Positions 11,125 through 22,177 of a stretch of DNA of 64,000 bases are shown piece after piece (positions within the stretch are counted from its first letter, which is position 1; each line of letters starts with the position of its first letter). The notes under the pieces are model-generated. The model was not told where the DNA came from and did not search any database. It worked only from the letters and a program-made list of their open reading frames with translations. A program made the translations under genes and the position numbers. Origin of the DNA: Rhabdophis nuchalis (Eukaryota; Chordata; Lepidosauria; Squamata; Natricidae); the NCBI GenBank assembly GCA_039707465.1, contig CM077651.1, positions 16,782,019-16,846,018 of the forward strand. Reading direction: 5' to 3'.

Positions 11125-12389
11125 AACTCGGTAAATTTGGTGCTTTGCAGATATATTAGAATAACAGCGCACAGACTTCAAAGCCAGAACTGTTGACTGA
11201 CAGGGAATCTAGAAGTTCTAATCAGACTGCATTAGTTGGAGAACACCGGGACCTGTGTGTGTGTGTGTGTGTGTGTGTTCAGTTTCTTTGGATAATCCAA
11301 TCATACAGATTCATTAAAAAAATCCAACTCAAAGCCAAACTGTTTGGTCTGACTTTGAGATGTCTACAAGTGAATGAAGTAGTGGGATTTTAATGTGATG
11401 GGTTTGCTTTTGTAATATTTAATATGATAGGTTGCTTCTTCCTCCAGCTTCTGAGATAACAGAACTGCCAGTATTTTAGCAACTCTTTACAAGGCTTCAC
11501 TTTTCTTATGCTGTTTGGTCTGAAGATGGACGCACATGAAACAAACATGTGGATTTTTTTTTCTGAATGCTCTGACACTTGGTGAGATTGTGATCCATCA
11601 TCACATGTTGAAACCCTTGAAAATCACAGATCGTGTGAGTCATGATCCCAAGATGAAGATTAGCAGAGATGGTCCGCCAAGAAAGGTCAGTTCTTTGAAA
11701 AACATAGCAGAAGATTCACTGAAAATATTCTTTCTGTGACTTCACTGATCCTTACAACAAATTTGGAGTTTGCAGGGCTAACTACAGAAAATCATTTATA
11801 AAAATATAGATATAAAACTCTTGTTTTAAAGCAACAACCTAAACCAAAACCAATAATCCATGGACAAAATAATGATTTATAGCTGGAGGCTTTAATGTGT
11901 TTAATAAGAATATGGTCCTTGGGCTAGTGATAGAACCTATTTCCAATGAAGCATTCATAGGATGTGTCCACTAATATGCTTTGCCTTTGATTTGAAATTT
12001 AAGGCTCAACCTGGTTAGAAAAGCAAGGATGACAGAAGAATGTTCAACTCATAGCTAAACTATGCATAACTATATCTGATATATTTTCCATTCGAATGAG
12101 AATTATCTAGAAATTTGCATTAGGTGCACACACATTTAATTGGTGCAATCATTACATTCATTTAATCAGTTTCAATAATCATGGTAGTCATTGGAATCCA
12201 AATAAATTCTATTTGGTAAGACAGCAAGTTGAGCTTCTTTCTTGAGGCTACTTTTAGTGACTGTTTGAAAAAGGTTAAAAAAAAGATTAAATACAATACT
12301 TATTTCATCTTCTAAAAGGGAGGATTAGTGAGATGTTGACTTATTAAACTGCAAATTCTATCTGCCACTGCCTATATCGTCAATTAAAT
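11125..12389. other. Unassigned sequence with a (TG)12 run
   Basis: Contains a TG dinucleotide run at about 11255-11278. No gene or known repeat was recognised in the remainder. Confidence 0.5.
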
Positions 12390-12681
12390 TAAAACATATA
12401 TTTTTTTTTTATATTGAAAAAGTTTTATTGGTTTTACATTTTTTCTATAGGGTAGGGTGAGGGATACAAAGAAATTTTGAGAGCATTCACGTCAGAGTCG
12501 TCGGCCCTTCCGAGACCTCAAAATACACAATAAAAAAATAACCAAAAAAAAGCATTTTTCATAACACTACAAGGTAAAAGCAAGTACATATACCTAAATT
12601 CTCAGTTCCATGCTGTCAAATATTTACAAAAAATCCAGATACAAATATTATGCAGAATTGTTCAGAAAAATCAAGGCAAAG

Positions 12682-13530
12682 TTATTTTTTCGATCTAAGT
12701 CTCTTGGCTATTGTATCTTCTTTTTCTCCTCCCTGGCCCCCAGCGGGCGGGGCCGTGGCCCCCTCCGTCCCCCCTGGATCTTCCCCCAGGGCAGAGGAAT
12801 GTTTTTTAAGAAAGGCTTCCGCCTCAGCAACTGTTTTAATCCTCACTCTTCCTCCTTCCCAGAACACCAGCATCCCTTCGGGTGTCACCCACTTGAACCA
12901 AATCCCATGATCAAATAAAATTTTAGACAAGAAGGAAAATTTCCTCCTTGCTTCTCGAATCTTTCTAGGAATCTGCTTCAAGATAGTGACCGTTTTTTGT
13001 TGGTAAATTAAAGGGTTCTCTCTCTGCGCCCTCAGGATTTCCTCTCTGGTTGACCTTCTAACAAATTTCACATGTATCTCTCTAGGCACTTCATTTATCC
13101 TGGCATATGCTGAGTTAATTCTGTAGGCTAGGTCAATGTCCCCCCTGATCTCATCTTTAGGTTTTTGTAAATAGTCTGCTAAAATTGTGCTCATAAGATC
13201 AGGGAGGCATTCACCAGATTCCTCAAGAACATTCTGAAATCTCAAAAAATATGTCATTCTTTCCATATCAATCCTAGACACATGCCCATCTGTTTCCCTA
13301 ACCTCTTTAGTAACATTTTTAATCTCTCCCTTAACCCCCACCAACCCCCCTTCCAATTCTTCAGTCTTCTGTGTGTTTTCCAGCACTTGCTTCCTTGTGT
13401 CCAATAGCTCCTTCTTGAAATTAATGTTTTCAGCCCTCTGGACCTGAATTTCGTTTACCAAAGTTTGTATAACAGTTTCAAGAGAAGCCATCCGTTGTTC
13501 TAAACTTGTCAGTGCTGTTTCGTGAGACAT
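12682..13530 (-). CDS. L1 ORF1 protein (nucleic-acid-binding chaperone), 282 aa
   Basis: An open frame of 282 codons from the ATG at 13530. An in-frame TTG nine codons upstream is a less likely start. In the family this protein coats L1 RNA as a trimer and acts as a nucleic-acid chaperone. Visible parts are a heptad-rich coiled coil at about residues 5-85 (LEQRMASLE, TEELEGGL), an RRM-like segment at about 95-175 (YFLRFQNV, DIDLAYRINS, REIHVKFVRRSTREEIL), and the carboxy-terminal domain at about 185-245 (ILKQIPRKIREARRKF, PEGMLVFWEGGRVRIKT). The tail is basic and Gly-rich. Order and length fit vertebrate L1 ORF1. No frameshift or stop is seen, unlike most repeats nearby. No ORF2 follows. Confidence 0.9.
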   Translation of the reverse strand: MSHETALTSLEQRMASLETVIQTLVNEIQVQRAENINFKKELLDTRKQVLENTQKTEELEGGLVGVKGEIKNVTKEVRETDGHVSRIDMERMTYFLRFQNVLEESGECLPDLMSTILADYLQKPKDEIRGDIDLAYRINSAYARINEVPREIHVKFVRRSTREEILRAQRENPLIYQQKTVTILKQIPRKIREARRKFSFLSKILFDHGIWFKWVTPEGMLVFWEGGRVRIKTVAEAEAFLKKHSSALGEDPGGTEGATAPPAGGQGGEKEDTIAKRLRSKK

Positions 13531-14393
13531 CTTAACTGTTAGAGTCAGTGCCACCAAAATGGCGTTTTCAGGGTGGGGTTGGTGAGACTAACCGGGAGCC
13601 AAAAGTTCAGATCAAGGTTGAAACGTTGTAAAATTCGGGAACCAGGAGAGAGACAATTTTCCAGCTCAATAGTTGTAATAGCGAAGGTAATCCAGAAAGG
13701 AATCACAAATCCAACAAGAAAAAATTCTTCATTAATATCCAGAGAGAGTCCCAAATTGTAAAGAGACGCTGGGAATTTTCCATAGTTAAAATAGTCAGGC
13801 AGGGACAAAGAAAAGCCACTTTCCACCGCCCATCTCAGAGCCCAGAGGAGAGAGTAGAAAAATAATTTTTTTTAAACCAGCCAGACCTAGAAACAATGTT
13901 GCAAGTAGCCGCATACCACTTTCCCTTGTTAGAGACGGTCCGGATTTAAGATTTCCGCTTTCTCTTCCAGAGAAGCCATTTTTAAGTGCCGCTTAAGTCC
14001 GAGGGGGTTTTTTTGGAAACAAACACCCCCCTCCCAGTCCGTTCAGCCTGGCTGGCAGCAAGGAAAAAAAAGTATTTTTAAAACTCACTCTCCCTCGCAG
14101 CTGAAGCCTCGGCAAGCCTTCCGATCTCCTCTGCTCAGCCCTCTACATTAAAGTGAATGGCGCCGACAGCCGTTGGCGAAGGGAGAACCCCCCGCAGCAT
14201 GTTCCTCCTCACCTAGGTCGCGGAGGGGATCGCTCTCCCCACCGCCGTGAGGAGGAACGTCTCCTCCGAGCCGACCCTACGGGAGACCTCCGGTAACCGG
14301 AGTGTCTCGCCCCCGTGGGGGGGCAGAAAAGGCAACAAAGCGGCGAGTGAGCCCCAGGCTCGCCCGTCGCCGCTGGAGCCGGAACCGGAAGCC
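13531..14393 (-). promoter_or_regulatory. GC-rich 5' region of the half-L1
   Basis: An 860-bp region upstream of ORF1 whose distal 250 bp (14140-14393) is very rich in CpG, as in internal promoters of L1 elements. A 93-codon open frame at 13826-13545 is probably incidental. Promoter function is inferred from position and composition only. Confidence 0.5.
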
Positions 14394-14542
14394 TAAAACA
14401 TATTTTAATATAATTAAGTGATCAGAATAAAAGAGCCATATGAAAGCTTATGGGGAAAAATTTTAATAGGCTTGACTATGAACTGCAAAACATATCATGT
14501 CAAATTGATATTGATTTTATAAAGATGATATCATCTATGTAT

Positions 14543-14897
14543 CTATAGGTAGTCCTCAATTTAATAAGAACCAGAACATTGCTGAAGATATGGGTTTTAA
14601 GTGACTTGAACCCAGTTGTATGATTTTTTTTTTGCCATAGTTGGTAAATATGCAAATTTAGTTTCCCTTGTTGACTTTGATTCTCAAAAGCCCTCTGAGA
14701 AGGTCCTAAAGGGTAATCAGATGACCCAGGATGCTGCACCCATTATCAACACATGTCAAGTGCTCAAATTCTGAACATGTGACTGCAGGGACATTGCAAG
14801 AGTTGCTAAATGCAAGGACTGGTTGAGTTACTTTTTTCAGTGCTGTTATAACTTTGAATGGTCATTAAATGTATTGTCATAAGTCAACAACTACAAT
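14543..14897 (+). mobile_element. Tigger-like non-autonomous DNA element, near full length
   Basis: It begins TATAGGTAGTCCTCAATTTA and ends GTCATAAGTCAACAACTAC, an imperfect terminal inverted repeat flanked by TA. The interior matches the split copy at 4079-7366 (TTTTCAGTGCTGTTATAACT, GGTCATTAAATG). It has no transposase. Confidence 0.65.
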
Positions 14898-15345
14898 CTA
14901 TCTGTATTTCTCTTTCTCTCTGTCTCTCTCTCCACCCACCCACCCATCCAACCAACCATCCATCCATCCATCTAGGATCAGATTAATTTGCATTCCAATT
15001 TAATCTATTCAACCCACAATAATAAGTACTCTTCCAATTTTTTAAATTATGCCAGGTCACTTTAATAAGTGTGACAGAGTTGGCCCATTCTTTCAAGTGT
15101 TCACTTATGGTCAAACTGATAAATAACTCATTGGTGATAGAATTATTAACTGGTTGTACTCCTTTAGAAATGGTTGGTAAATGATTTTTATTTTTAATGC
15201 TTTTCATTACTTGGGGCTTGGAGCATTTTTATTGCATCCCCGAAGACTTCAAAAACCTGTCCTCTCTGCACAACACATGTGGATGATGTTAGAAGAGAAT
15301 GCAATTCATCACCCAAAATATTTGAGTAGTTAGTCCTTTAAACAT
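14898..15345. other. TC/ACCC microsatellite, then unassigned DNA
   Basis: A TCTC/CCACCCAT/CCAT-type simple repeat spans about 14905-14975. The rest is AT-rich with no recognised feature. Confidence 0.55.
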
Positions 15346-15349
15346 AAGC

Positions 15350-15950
15350 TAAATAGAATAGAATAGAGTAGAGTAGAATTATTTATTGGCCAAGTGTGGT
15401 TGGACACACAAGGAATGTGTCTTTGGTGCATATGCTCTCAGTGTACATAAAGAAAAATAAAATACCTTCATCAAAAATCGCAAGATACAACACTTAGTGA
15501 TAGTCATAGGTTAAGCAATCAAATCATACTAGGAAACAAATAAAACAATATAAATTGTAAAGATACAAGCAACATCGTTATAGTCATAAATTGGAAGAGC
15601 TAGGTACTAGGAAGGAAGAGAAGAAGAATAGTAATACAGTCTTAATAAATAATGTGACATGTTGTATGAATTAGTTGTTTAGCAGAGTGATAACATTCAG
15701 GAAAAAAATTGTCGTTGTGTCTAATTGTTCTGGTATGCAATGCCCTGTAGAGTTGTTTTGAGGGTAGAAGTTGAAACCATTTATGTCCAGGATGTGACGG
15801 GTCTATAGATATTTTCACAGCCCACTTTTTGACTCATGCAATATACAGGTCCTCAATGGAAGACAGGTTGATACCAGTGGGTTTTTCTGCAGTTCTAATT
15901 ATTCATTGAAGTCTGTGTCTGCCTTGTTTGGTTGCAGAGCCAAACAAGTA
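15350..15950 (-). mobile_element. L3-like LINE 3' end with GAATAGAGTAG tail
   Basis: The second copy of the 2222-2760 family, in the same orientation, with an AGAATAGAATAGAGTAG tail at 15352-15380. The additional 5' sequence on the minus strand reads as a LINE carboxy-terminus (an LEELQKKPTG-like stretch, then GHKWFQLLP), interrupted by stops. Confidence 0.75.
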
Positions 15951-16720
15951 AGATAGCAAATAATAAAATGAACAAACAAGGAAGATAGCAAATAAAACAT
16001 AGAAGGGAATAGCTTGAGAGATACAGCTCTTTATATCAACTCCCTTGAATCAAACTCAAGTCCTTATGACCTACATGGAAATACTTTCGTAATTTACTTG
16101 GCATCAATATTATTAGAGTGGGACATGTAATGCACTTTACCTTGGTAGCAATGTACAGAACTGTTTGCCCTTTTGTGGGAAGAGAGGAGTCAGTCCAGGT
16201 TGCCTAGGAGCTGCCATCTGCTAGGTAGATAGGTAGATATGTAGGTGATGACAAAAATAGAAGAGATAGTGATTTGATTTTAATGACGCTTATAAACTTT
16301 GTCATTGTGATTCCTCTCCATGTCTCATTTTTCCAAGGATTGCATCCAACTCCTCATTATGTCTATAGAAATACAATGGAAACAACATGCATTGTTGTGC
16401 CCATATTGAAATATGTGCAAATTGCACAAATTCTTCATGTATACATATGAACAACACCTGCATGACAAAAGCCTGAGAAATGAAGGTGTCAGTATATAAC
16501 GGTGTTATGCTTTGCCTTTTATAGATGGTGCGTATTCACTGTAGTGTAGGATGTAAATATATTTATAATCATTATGAAAACAAAATATAAGGAGTGCAAA
16601 TTAGATAAGCTTATATTAAAATGCAAAGCAAGTGGCTTTTCATATATTAAACTTGGTAATGGCGAACAGGCTTAATACAGTCTTCAATTTGCTGTGACAT
16701 GGCACAGTAGACCCATTTAC
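15951..16720. other. No recognised feature
   Basis: AT-rich sequence with short AGGTAGAT-type runs near 16223-16246. I see no gene. Confidence 0.5.
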
Positions 16721-17134
16721 ACATTATAAAGGCAAATCACATGCCATTATTAATGATGCTTCATTGTTATGGTGTAAACCTGACTCTATTATCTAATAAA
16801 GAAAGATGTTTCCTCGTAAACCCCAATGACTTATATTGCTTACCCTTATCTCTATCTCACAAGGTACAATCGAGCCATCCGCTCATCATGACAGAACAGC
16901 AATGCAGACAGAGTTGCTCCACCCACCTCTTTCAGAGAAGGGGTCCAGAGGCCAAACAACACCTATTACAAGAAGATTTTGGATTTTCCTTAGCACAAAG
17001 GTCTTTCCTTTTGTTTTCTCTTACCCTCTGCGTCTCTCTGTGTATCTGTCTCTGTGTCAACCCTGAAGCTGGCCTGGCCGAACCCATCTTGGAGGTTCAG
17101 TGCTGCCACTCTGGAGCTGAGGGATAGGGAGGGA

Positions 17135-17742
17135 AGATTAGACAGGGCTGTCTTAACACATGGGCCCGATGGGCACTTGCCTGTGGGCCCTCCATACCAG
17201 AGGTGGTATTCAGCTGGTTTGCACTGGTTTGGCCAAACTGGTAGTGGCGGCAGCAATGATGTCATCACCAGTTTGGCTGAGCCAGCAAGGTCCTGCACAT
17301 GCCCAGAAGTGCCGTGTGCAAGTGGAGTGGTTGCGCAGGCATGCGTGCTCCCATTATCGAACCGGTAGTGAAGAAAATAGGATTTCATGCCTGCCCCATA
17401 CTAATCTGTGTATGTTAACCCTTCAATGCACCTTGAATCATGTAAATACAGCAACATATTTATTACATTTTACTGCATTTTTATTAATACTAACATGCAT
17501 TAATAGAAATGAACACTGATTTTCCCCCCCGTGGATGATGAGATGAGCCTGCACATTATTGTGCTGCACAGCATGCTTTTAATGTTTCAACATCAATTTT
17601 ATTGGAAGTGCCAGTAAAATACATATATGTTTAATTTTATCAACCATTTACATTTTTATTCCTGTGAGTAGTTGTCATAGGGGCCCCAGTACACTGCTTT
17701 GCCCGGGGCCCATAATGCTGTTAAGAGCGTCCTGGGATTAGA
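17135..17742. mobile_element. hAT-type element, 592 bp, with nested MITE
   Basis: The ends are CAGGGCTGTCTTAACA at 17143 and TGTTAAGAGCGTCCTG at 17734, an imperfect inverted repeat. The 8-bp flanks AGATTAGA (17135-17142) and GGATTAGA (17735-17742) match at 7 of 8. The subterminal repeats extend inward as GGGCCCGATGGGCA and TGCCCGGGGCCC-like arms. The interior is AT-rich and non-coding. It holds a second, smaller hAT MITE at 17198-17393. Confidence 0.85.
17190..17401. mobile_element. hAT MITE nested in a hAT element
   Basis: The element at 17198-17393 (196 bp) starts CAGAGGTGGTATTCAGCTGG and ends GGATTTCATGCCTG. The flanks CTCCATAC (17190-17197) and CCCCATAC (17394-17401) match at 7 of 8. It is related to the elements at 54350-54494 and 39601-39879 (shared AACTGGTAG / ATCGAACYGGTAGTGAAG motifs). 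Confidence 0.85.
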
Positions 17743-18095
17743 GATAGCTGGGGTTATATAGTTAAAATAAAATACTTTATCTTGGGTACCAAGGAAGTTC
17801 TCACACCTGGCTGGAGGAAGGAGGAGTGATGTCACCAGATCAATGGATGCTGCATTGATTGGGCTGCCATATGATATTGTTTGGGAGTGGGGGGGACTTT
17901 TACTTTTAATTAGGTGAAAACTGAGGGACCGTTCCGAGTCAGCATTCACCAGATATGTGCCAATATGATATTTCCAATAAAGCTATTCCTTCTGGAATCT
18001 AACTGCCTCGGAGTTTTGCTTGCAATGGATCTATTACTTGGAACCCTGACATTCTGTCTATCAGACAGGCCAATATAATTGTACAACTATTTTAC

Positions 18096-18256
18096 ACTAT
18101 CAATTTAATATTTATTCAAATTGGAACATGGAATAATAGGATTGGAGAGAACCTTCAAGAAGGGGCAAGTTGGTGCAATAGTTAGAACGGGTTTTCTTTT
18201 TACTATCAATCTAATATTTATTCACATTAGAATGTAGAATAATAGGACTAGAGGGA
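18096..18256 (+). repeat. Two ~54-bp direct repeats 106 bp apart
   Basis: ACTATCAATYTAATATTTATTC-type copies at 18096-18150 and 18202-18256 differ at a few positions. They flank a segment that resembles the start of the following SINE, so a tandem duplication including the SINE head is possible. Confidence 0.6.
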
Positions 18257-18475
18257 TGGCGATCTGGTGGTTAGAATGCAGTATTGCAGGCTAATTCTGC
18301 CAACTACCAGAAGTTTGATTCTCACCAGCTCAAGTTTGGCTTAGCCTTCCATCCTTCTGAGGTCATTAAAATGAGGACATAGATTGTTGAGGACAAGATA
18401 CTGAGTCTGTAAGCCACTTAGAGAGGGCTGTAAAGCATTGTGAAGCAGTCTATAAGTCTGAGAGCTATTGCTATC
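18256..18475 (+). mobile_element. tRNA-derived SINE
   Basis: A box A-like GATCTGGTGGTTAGAATGC and box B-like GTTTGATTCTCACC are followed by a 3' body with AAAATGAGGACATAGATTG and GTAAGCCACTTAGAGAGG, ending in a GAGAGCTATTGCTAT tail. The architecture is a Pol III head with a LINE-like tail. It sits inside a minus-strand CR1. Confidence 0.75.
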
Positions 18476-18730
18476 TTCTAATCCAACCCTCTGCTTCAGT
18501 AAGAGACCCTATACCATTCCAGACAAATGGCTATTGAGTCTCTTCTTGAGAAACCTCCAGTGATGGAGTACCCACAACTTTTGAACACAGATGAATTGCT
18601 GCCATTCTCAGGAAATTTCTTCCTAGGTGTAAGATGGATCACAATCTTCCTCCTATTATTTCTAGTCTTGCTCTCAGGTGTTTTGAAGAACAGGTTGACA
18701 CCCGCTCCTCTGTGCTGGAAAATTGCTATC
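18476..18730 (-). mobile_element. CR1 LINE 3' fragment
   Basis: Minus-strand CR1 3' coding end and UTR (complement of TCTAATCCAACCCTCTGCTT and AGACCCTATACCATTCCAGA). The coding frame has stops. The 3' end lies beyond the SINE on the left, with CR1-like GGATTGGAGAGAACCTT at 18139-18155. Confidence 0.7.
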
Positions 18731-18734
18731 GTAT

Positions 18735-19540
18735 CATTAAAATATTTGCTTTGCTTATAATAATTACATGAAATTAATTATTTTAGTTGATTTAGTTTCA
18801 GCTTTCTCGAATGATATGTAAATGAATGTGCAATGCCACTAGTACATCAGAGTCAAAACATATTTTTTTAAAAAATAGTGTATCAAGCAAGATTCTCTGC
18901 AGTGAGAATCTGGTGATTTTGTGACACCTCCAACATTTTCCAGATCTGATGCAAAAATTATTGGTTAATTTGCACTAGTGTCTTGAAGAGCTTCCCTCTT
19001 AAGCCACAAATCCAGGGAGCATGGCGTATAGTAGTTCACAAAGCGGCATCAACAGCCTAGTACAGATGGTCCATTGCTGCAGATTTTCATTTAAGTCTAA
19101 ACAGATAAGCCATTCATTTGGGACAGAGCTGTTAATTGACTTTACTGTACTGCAAAGTGTTGGTAGATGAATTTCAATGTTAGTGCTCTTCTTCATTTGG
19201 AACCTAGAGAAGCATCACCCCAGCTATCCCTGAAGCATTCCCTTCTCATTAGTAGCATACTTGTACAACACATTTCAATGATGTGAAGATAATATTAATC
19301 ACTAGAGAGGAGGCTATCATAGTCAAACTCTGGAAAGATAATCTAAACAAAGAACACAGAAACAAAAGCATAGCAGAGAGCTGCCTAAGAGGTACACACA
19401 CATTTGTATAAATATTCCCTGGAGTCAAGGTTGTTTTTTTTTAAAACTGCATGGGAATACCTACACAGTGACAGCAATAAGGAACTATATCTGGGATTTT
19501 TCAAGAAAAGATGTAATCTATCCAGGCCTCACCTTGCCTG
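18735..19540. other. No recognised feature
   Basis: AT-rich sequence, nothing gene-like. Confidence 0.5.
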
Positions 19541-19549
19541 CATAGCATT

Positions 19550-19890
19550 TCATGGGGGAGGAGGAGGAGAGGAAGAGGAAGGAGGAGGAAGAGGAAGACA
19601 AAAAGGAGGAGGAGGAGTGGGAGAGAAGAAGAAGAAGAAGAAGAAGAAGAAGAAGAAGAAGAAGAAGAAGAAGAAGAAGAAGAAGAAGAAGAAGAAGAAG
19701 AAGAAGAAGAAGAAGAAGAATTTAATCACACATTTTTATTTCACTTTTTATGACTTTTAAATACAATGATACTTAACATTTGTTTTTCTTACTGTTACTT
19801 TGAGTGATTACCTATTTCAGTGATAGGGTTTATAGGAAGTTAAAGAACAACAAAGTGGAAAATTATTTTCAGTAATGATATGACATCACA
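19550..19890 (-). mobile_element. (GAA)n-tailed repeat, copy 1
   Basis: A GGA-rich run and then about 32 GAA/AAG units (19553-19722) abut a body of about 170 bp (19723-19890) that recurs at 44428-44600 beside another GAA run. In minus orientation this is a short element body with a TTC tail. The family is unknown to me. Confidence 0.7.
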
Positions 19891-19921
19891 GGAGGAGGGG
19901 GAGGAGGAGGAGGAGGAGGAA
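19891..19921. repeat. (GGA)n microsatellite
   Basis: A short GGAGGAGG run follows the repeat body. Confidence 0.9.
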
Positions 19922-19959
19922 TCAATAGGCCAAGGTTGATTAAGTGCTTATGCATAGGT

Positions 19960-20275
19960 GATGATAGCTAAAGGGCTAGATAGATGTGTCCCATCTGAGG
20001 GTAGGACAAGAAGCAATGGCGTGGAAACTGATCAAGGAGAGAAGCAACCTAGAACTAAGGAGATATGTCCTGACAGAAAAATTAATCAATGGAACAACTT
20101 GCCTCCAGAAGTTGTGAATGCTCCAGCACTGGAGGTTTTTAAGAAGATGTTGGATAACCATTTGTCTGAAGTGGTGTAGGGTTTCCTGCCTAGGCGGAGG
20201 GTTGGACTAGAAGAATTCCAAGGTCCCTTCCAACTCTATTATTCTGTTCTGTTCTGTTCCATTGTGTTCCGTTCC
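19960..20275 (+). mobile_element. CR1 LINE 3' end with TTCTG/TTCCA tail
   Basis: A plus-strand CR1 3' terminus ending GGTTGGACTAGAAGAATTCC, AAGGTCCCTTCCAACTCTAT, then ATTCTGTTCTG and TTCCATTCC repeats. An open stretch (WNNLPPEVVNAPALEVFKKM) is the usual CR1 carboxy-terminal motif. The fragment is only about 300 bp. Confidence 0.88.
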
Positions 20276-20279
20276 ATTC

Positions 20280-20415
20280 CATTCCAGTCCATCTTTTAAA
20301 CTAGATATACCCCATTCCTGCAACCATTCTTTGTATGTTTTAGCTTCCAGTTCCCTAATCATCTTTGTTGTTCTTCTCGGCGCTTTTCCAGAGTCTCAAC
20401 ATCTTTTTTACATTG
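20280..20415 (-). mobile_element. CR1 fragment, inverted relative to its neighbour
   Basis: The complement of AAAAGATGTTGAGACTCTGG and further CR1 carboxy-terminal sequence lies head to tail against the plus-strand copy just upstream. Confidence 0.7.
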
Positions 20416-21005
20416 TGGGACCAAAACTGAATGTCCCCCCTTTCCTCATTCTCCTAAAATTGCTGCTAACTTCTAATGCCTGTGGGGGATGTTGTACAGA
20501 ATATTATCGCTTTCTGTATATTACATGCTGAAATTCAGGGTATTTTGAAGGTATTGCAAGGAGGACTTTCTGATGAACGTTTTTTTTTCCCAGTGTAGAA
20601 TTCATTGCAAGTGACTGAACACTCTAGCATTAAAGAACTATTTCCTACACGCTTCAAAATTGCTTTCTGCTCTGTTGGTCTTACGAATGTGACCATCTGT
20701 AATGCTGAAAGCAATTGGTAAGTGCAGTTTCCTTTTATAGGAAAAACAGTAAATAAATAGCATATATTTTATCCTCTACCTTTTCAAGAATCCCTCTTTT
20801 CTCCAGCCAAGCATTCGAGGGGGATTTCCTCATTCAGCTTCAAGACATTACTTATGAAGTTTAGATACTGGAACAATGCTGAGCATTAGAAAGGGAAAAG
20901 GGTGAAAAAGCTGTTATTTTATGAAATGTGGCCATATGTATTCACAAGAAGTTCGGTGTTCTATGGGAAGCTCACAATGGCAAGATTATCATATAATTTT
21001 GAGAT
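20416..21005. other. No recognised feature
   Basis: Unassigned AT-rich sequence. Confidence 0.5.
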
Positions 21006-21017
21006 GTATGTGCATAA

Positions 21018-21216
21018 TTTCTCTCTCTCTCTCTGTAGATATATAGATAGTGATAGATAGATAGACAGACAGACAGATAGATAGAGATAGACAGATAGAC
21101 AGATACACAGATAGACAGATAGATAGACAGACAGACAGACAGACAAACATAGAGATAGATAGATAGATAGATAGAGATAGATAGACAGAGAGAGAGAGCG
21201 AGAAAGAGAGAGAGAG
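21018..21216. repeat. GATA/GACA (Bkm-like) microsatellite
   Basis: A CTCT run is followed by interspersed GATA and GACA tetranucleotides to about 21185, then an AGAG run to 21216. GATA/GACA mixtures are the Bkm satellite composition. Confidence 0.95.
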
Positions 21217-22027
21217 ATTCTTTAAGTTACAACAATTCCTTTAGTGACCATTTGAAGTTACAATGGAATTTAAAAAAGTGACTTATATCCATTTTTAAAG
21301 CTTATGACTGTTTCAGCATCCCCATGGTCACATGATCAAAATTCAGATGCTTGGAACTGACTCACATTTATGACGGTTGCCGTCTCCCGAGGTCACCTGT
21401 TCATCTGTTCATATATCCCTTAGACTGATACGCTCCCACAAAGAGGGCCTTCTCAGGGTGCCGTCGACCGGACAATGCCGACTGGTGACACCCAGGGGAA
21501 GTGCCTTCTCTGTGGCGGGCCCTACCCTTTGGAACGACCTAACCCCTGAACTTCGCACCATCTCCGACCTCCGCCTCTTCCGCCAGTGTTTAAAGACACA
21601 TTTGTTTCATCTAGCCGGCCTAGCATAACCTCCACAAATGACTATTTTAGACAGTTTTTAAATTTTTGGGGATTTTAATTTGGTTTTAGTGCAGTATGGT
21701 TATTAAATAAGTTTTTTAATTTTTTACTTGATTTTGTATGTATTTTTAAATTCCTGTGCACCGCCCTGGGTCCTTTTTGGAGAAGGGCGGGGTATAAATT
21801 TAATAAAAAAAAATAAAAAAAACACAAAAAAAATCTTCTGCAATCTTCTGACAAGCAAAGTCAACGGGGAAACCAAATTCACTTAAACAACCAGGTTACT
21901 AACTTAACAACTTCAGGGATTCATTTAACAACTGTGGCAAGAAAAGTCATAAAAATGGGGCAAAACTCGTATAACATATGTTTCACTTAAGAGCAGAAGT
22001 GTTTGGCTCAATTGTGGTCATAAGTCA
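21217..22027 (-). mobile_element. Tigger-like element split by an L2 fragment
   Basis: Left part 21217-21408 and right part 21836-22027 are the same family as 4079-7366 in the opposite orientation (complements of AGTGACTTATATCC and GCATCCCCATGGTCACATGA; on the right TCTGACAAGCAAAGTCAACG). The L2 3' end at 21409-21835 lies between them. Confidence 0.65.
21409..21830 (+). mobile_element. L2-type LINE 3' fragment
   Basis: Starts at the RLIRSHKEGLLRVPSTGQ part of ORF2, then FSVAGPTLWNDLTPE and a HLAGLA stop at about 21628. The 3' UTR ends in GCACCGCCCTGGGTCC and GGGGTATAAATTTAATAAA. The start point is almost the same as in the copies at 49636 and 50768. Confidence 0.9.
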
Positions 22028-22126
22028 CACACACACACACACACACATAGAGACAGAGACAGAGAGAGACAGAGAGAGAGAGTGCATATCTCTCTCTCTC
22101 TCTATCTATCTATCTATCCATCTATC

Positions 22127-22177
<51 letters not shown>

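Larger units (their letters stand above)
12390..14403 (-). mobile_element. Half-L1 element (5' UTR + ORF1 + 3' UTR, no ORF2)
   Basis: The element runs from 14393 down to about 12400. Its 10-bp flanks TAAAACATAT at 12390-12399 and 14394-14403 are identical, consistent with one target-primed insertion. In element order there is a GC- and CpG-rich 5' region (14393-13531), ORF1 (13530-12682), a 3' UTR of about 270 bp with AATAAA at about 12430, and a poly(A) tail (12410-12401, read as T on plus). Nothing of ORF2 (endonuclease or RT) is present between the ORF1 stop and the poly(A) signal. This resembles the HAL1 elements known from mammals. The alternative is a one-off internal deletion or a spliced L1 transcript. 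Confidence 0.85.
16889..18051 (+). mobile_element. LTR-like block interrupted by a hAT element
   Basis: If the hAT at 17143-17734 and its duplicated target are removed, the flanks join into about 570 bp that starts TGACAGAAC and ends CCCTGACA. It has AATAAA at 17976-17981 and a U5-like end of about 70 bp. This is the layout of a solo LTR. No 4-6 bp target duplication was found and the left border is uncertain, so the call is tentative. The CDS-like frames inside are not convincing. Confidence 0.4.

Noticed and set aside
21018..21216. CRISPR-like array from regular short repeats
   Set aside because: Pure tetranucleotide microsatellite without spacers.
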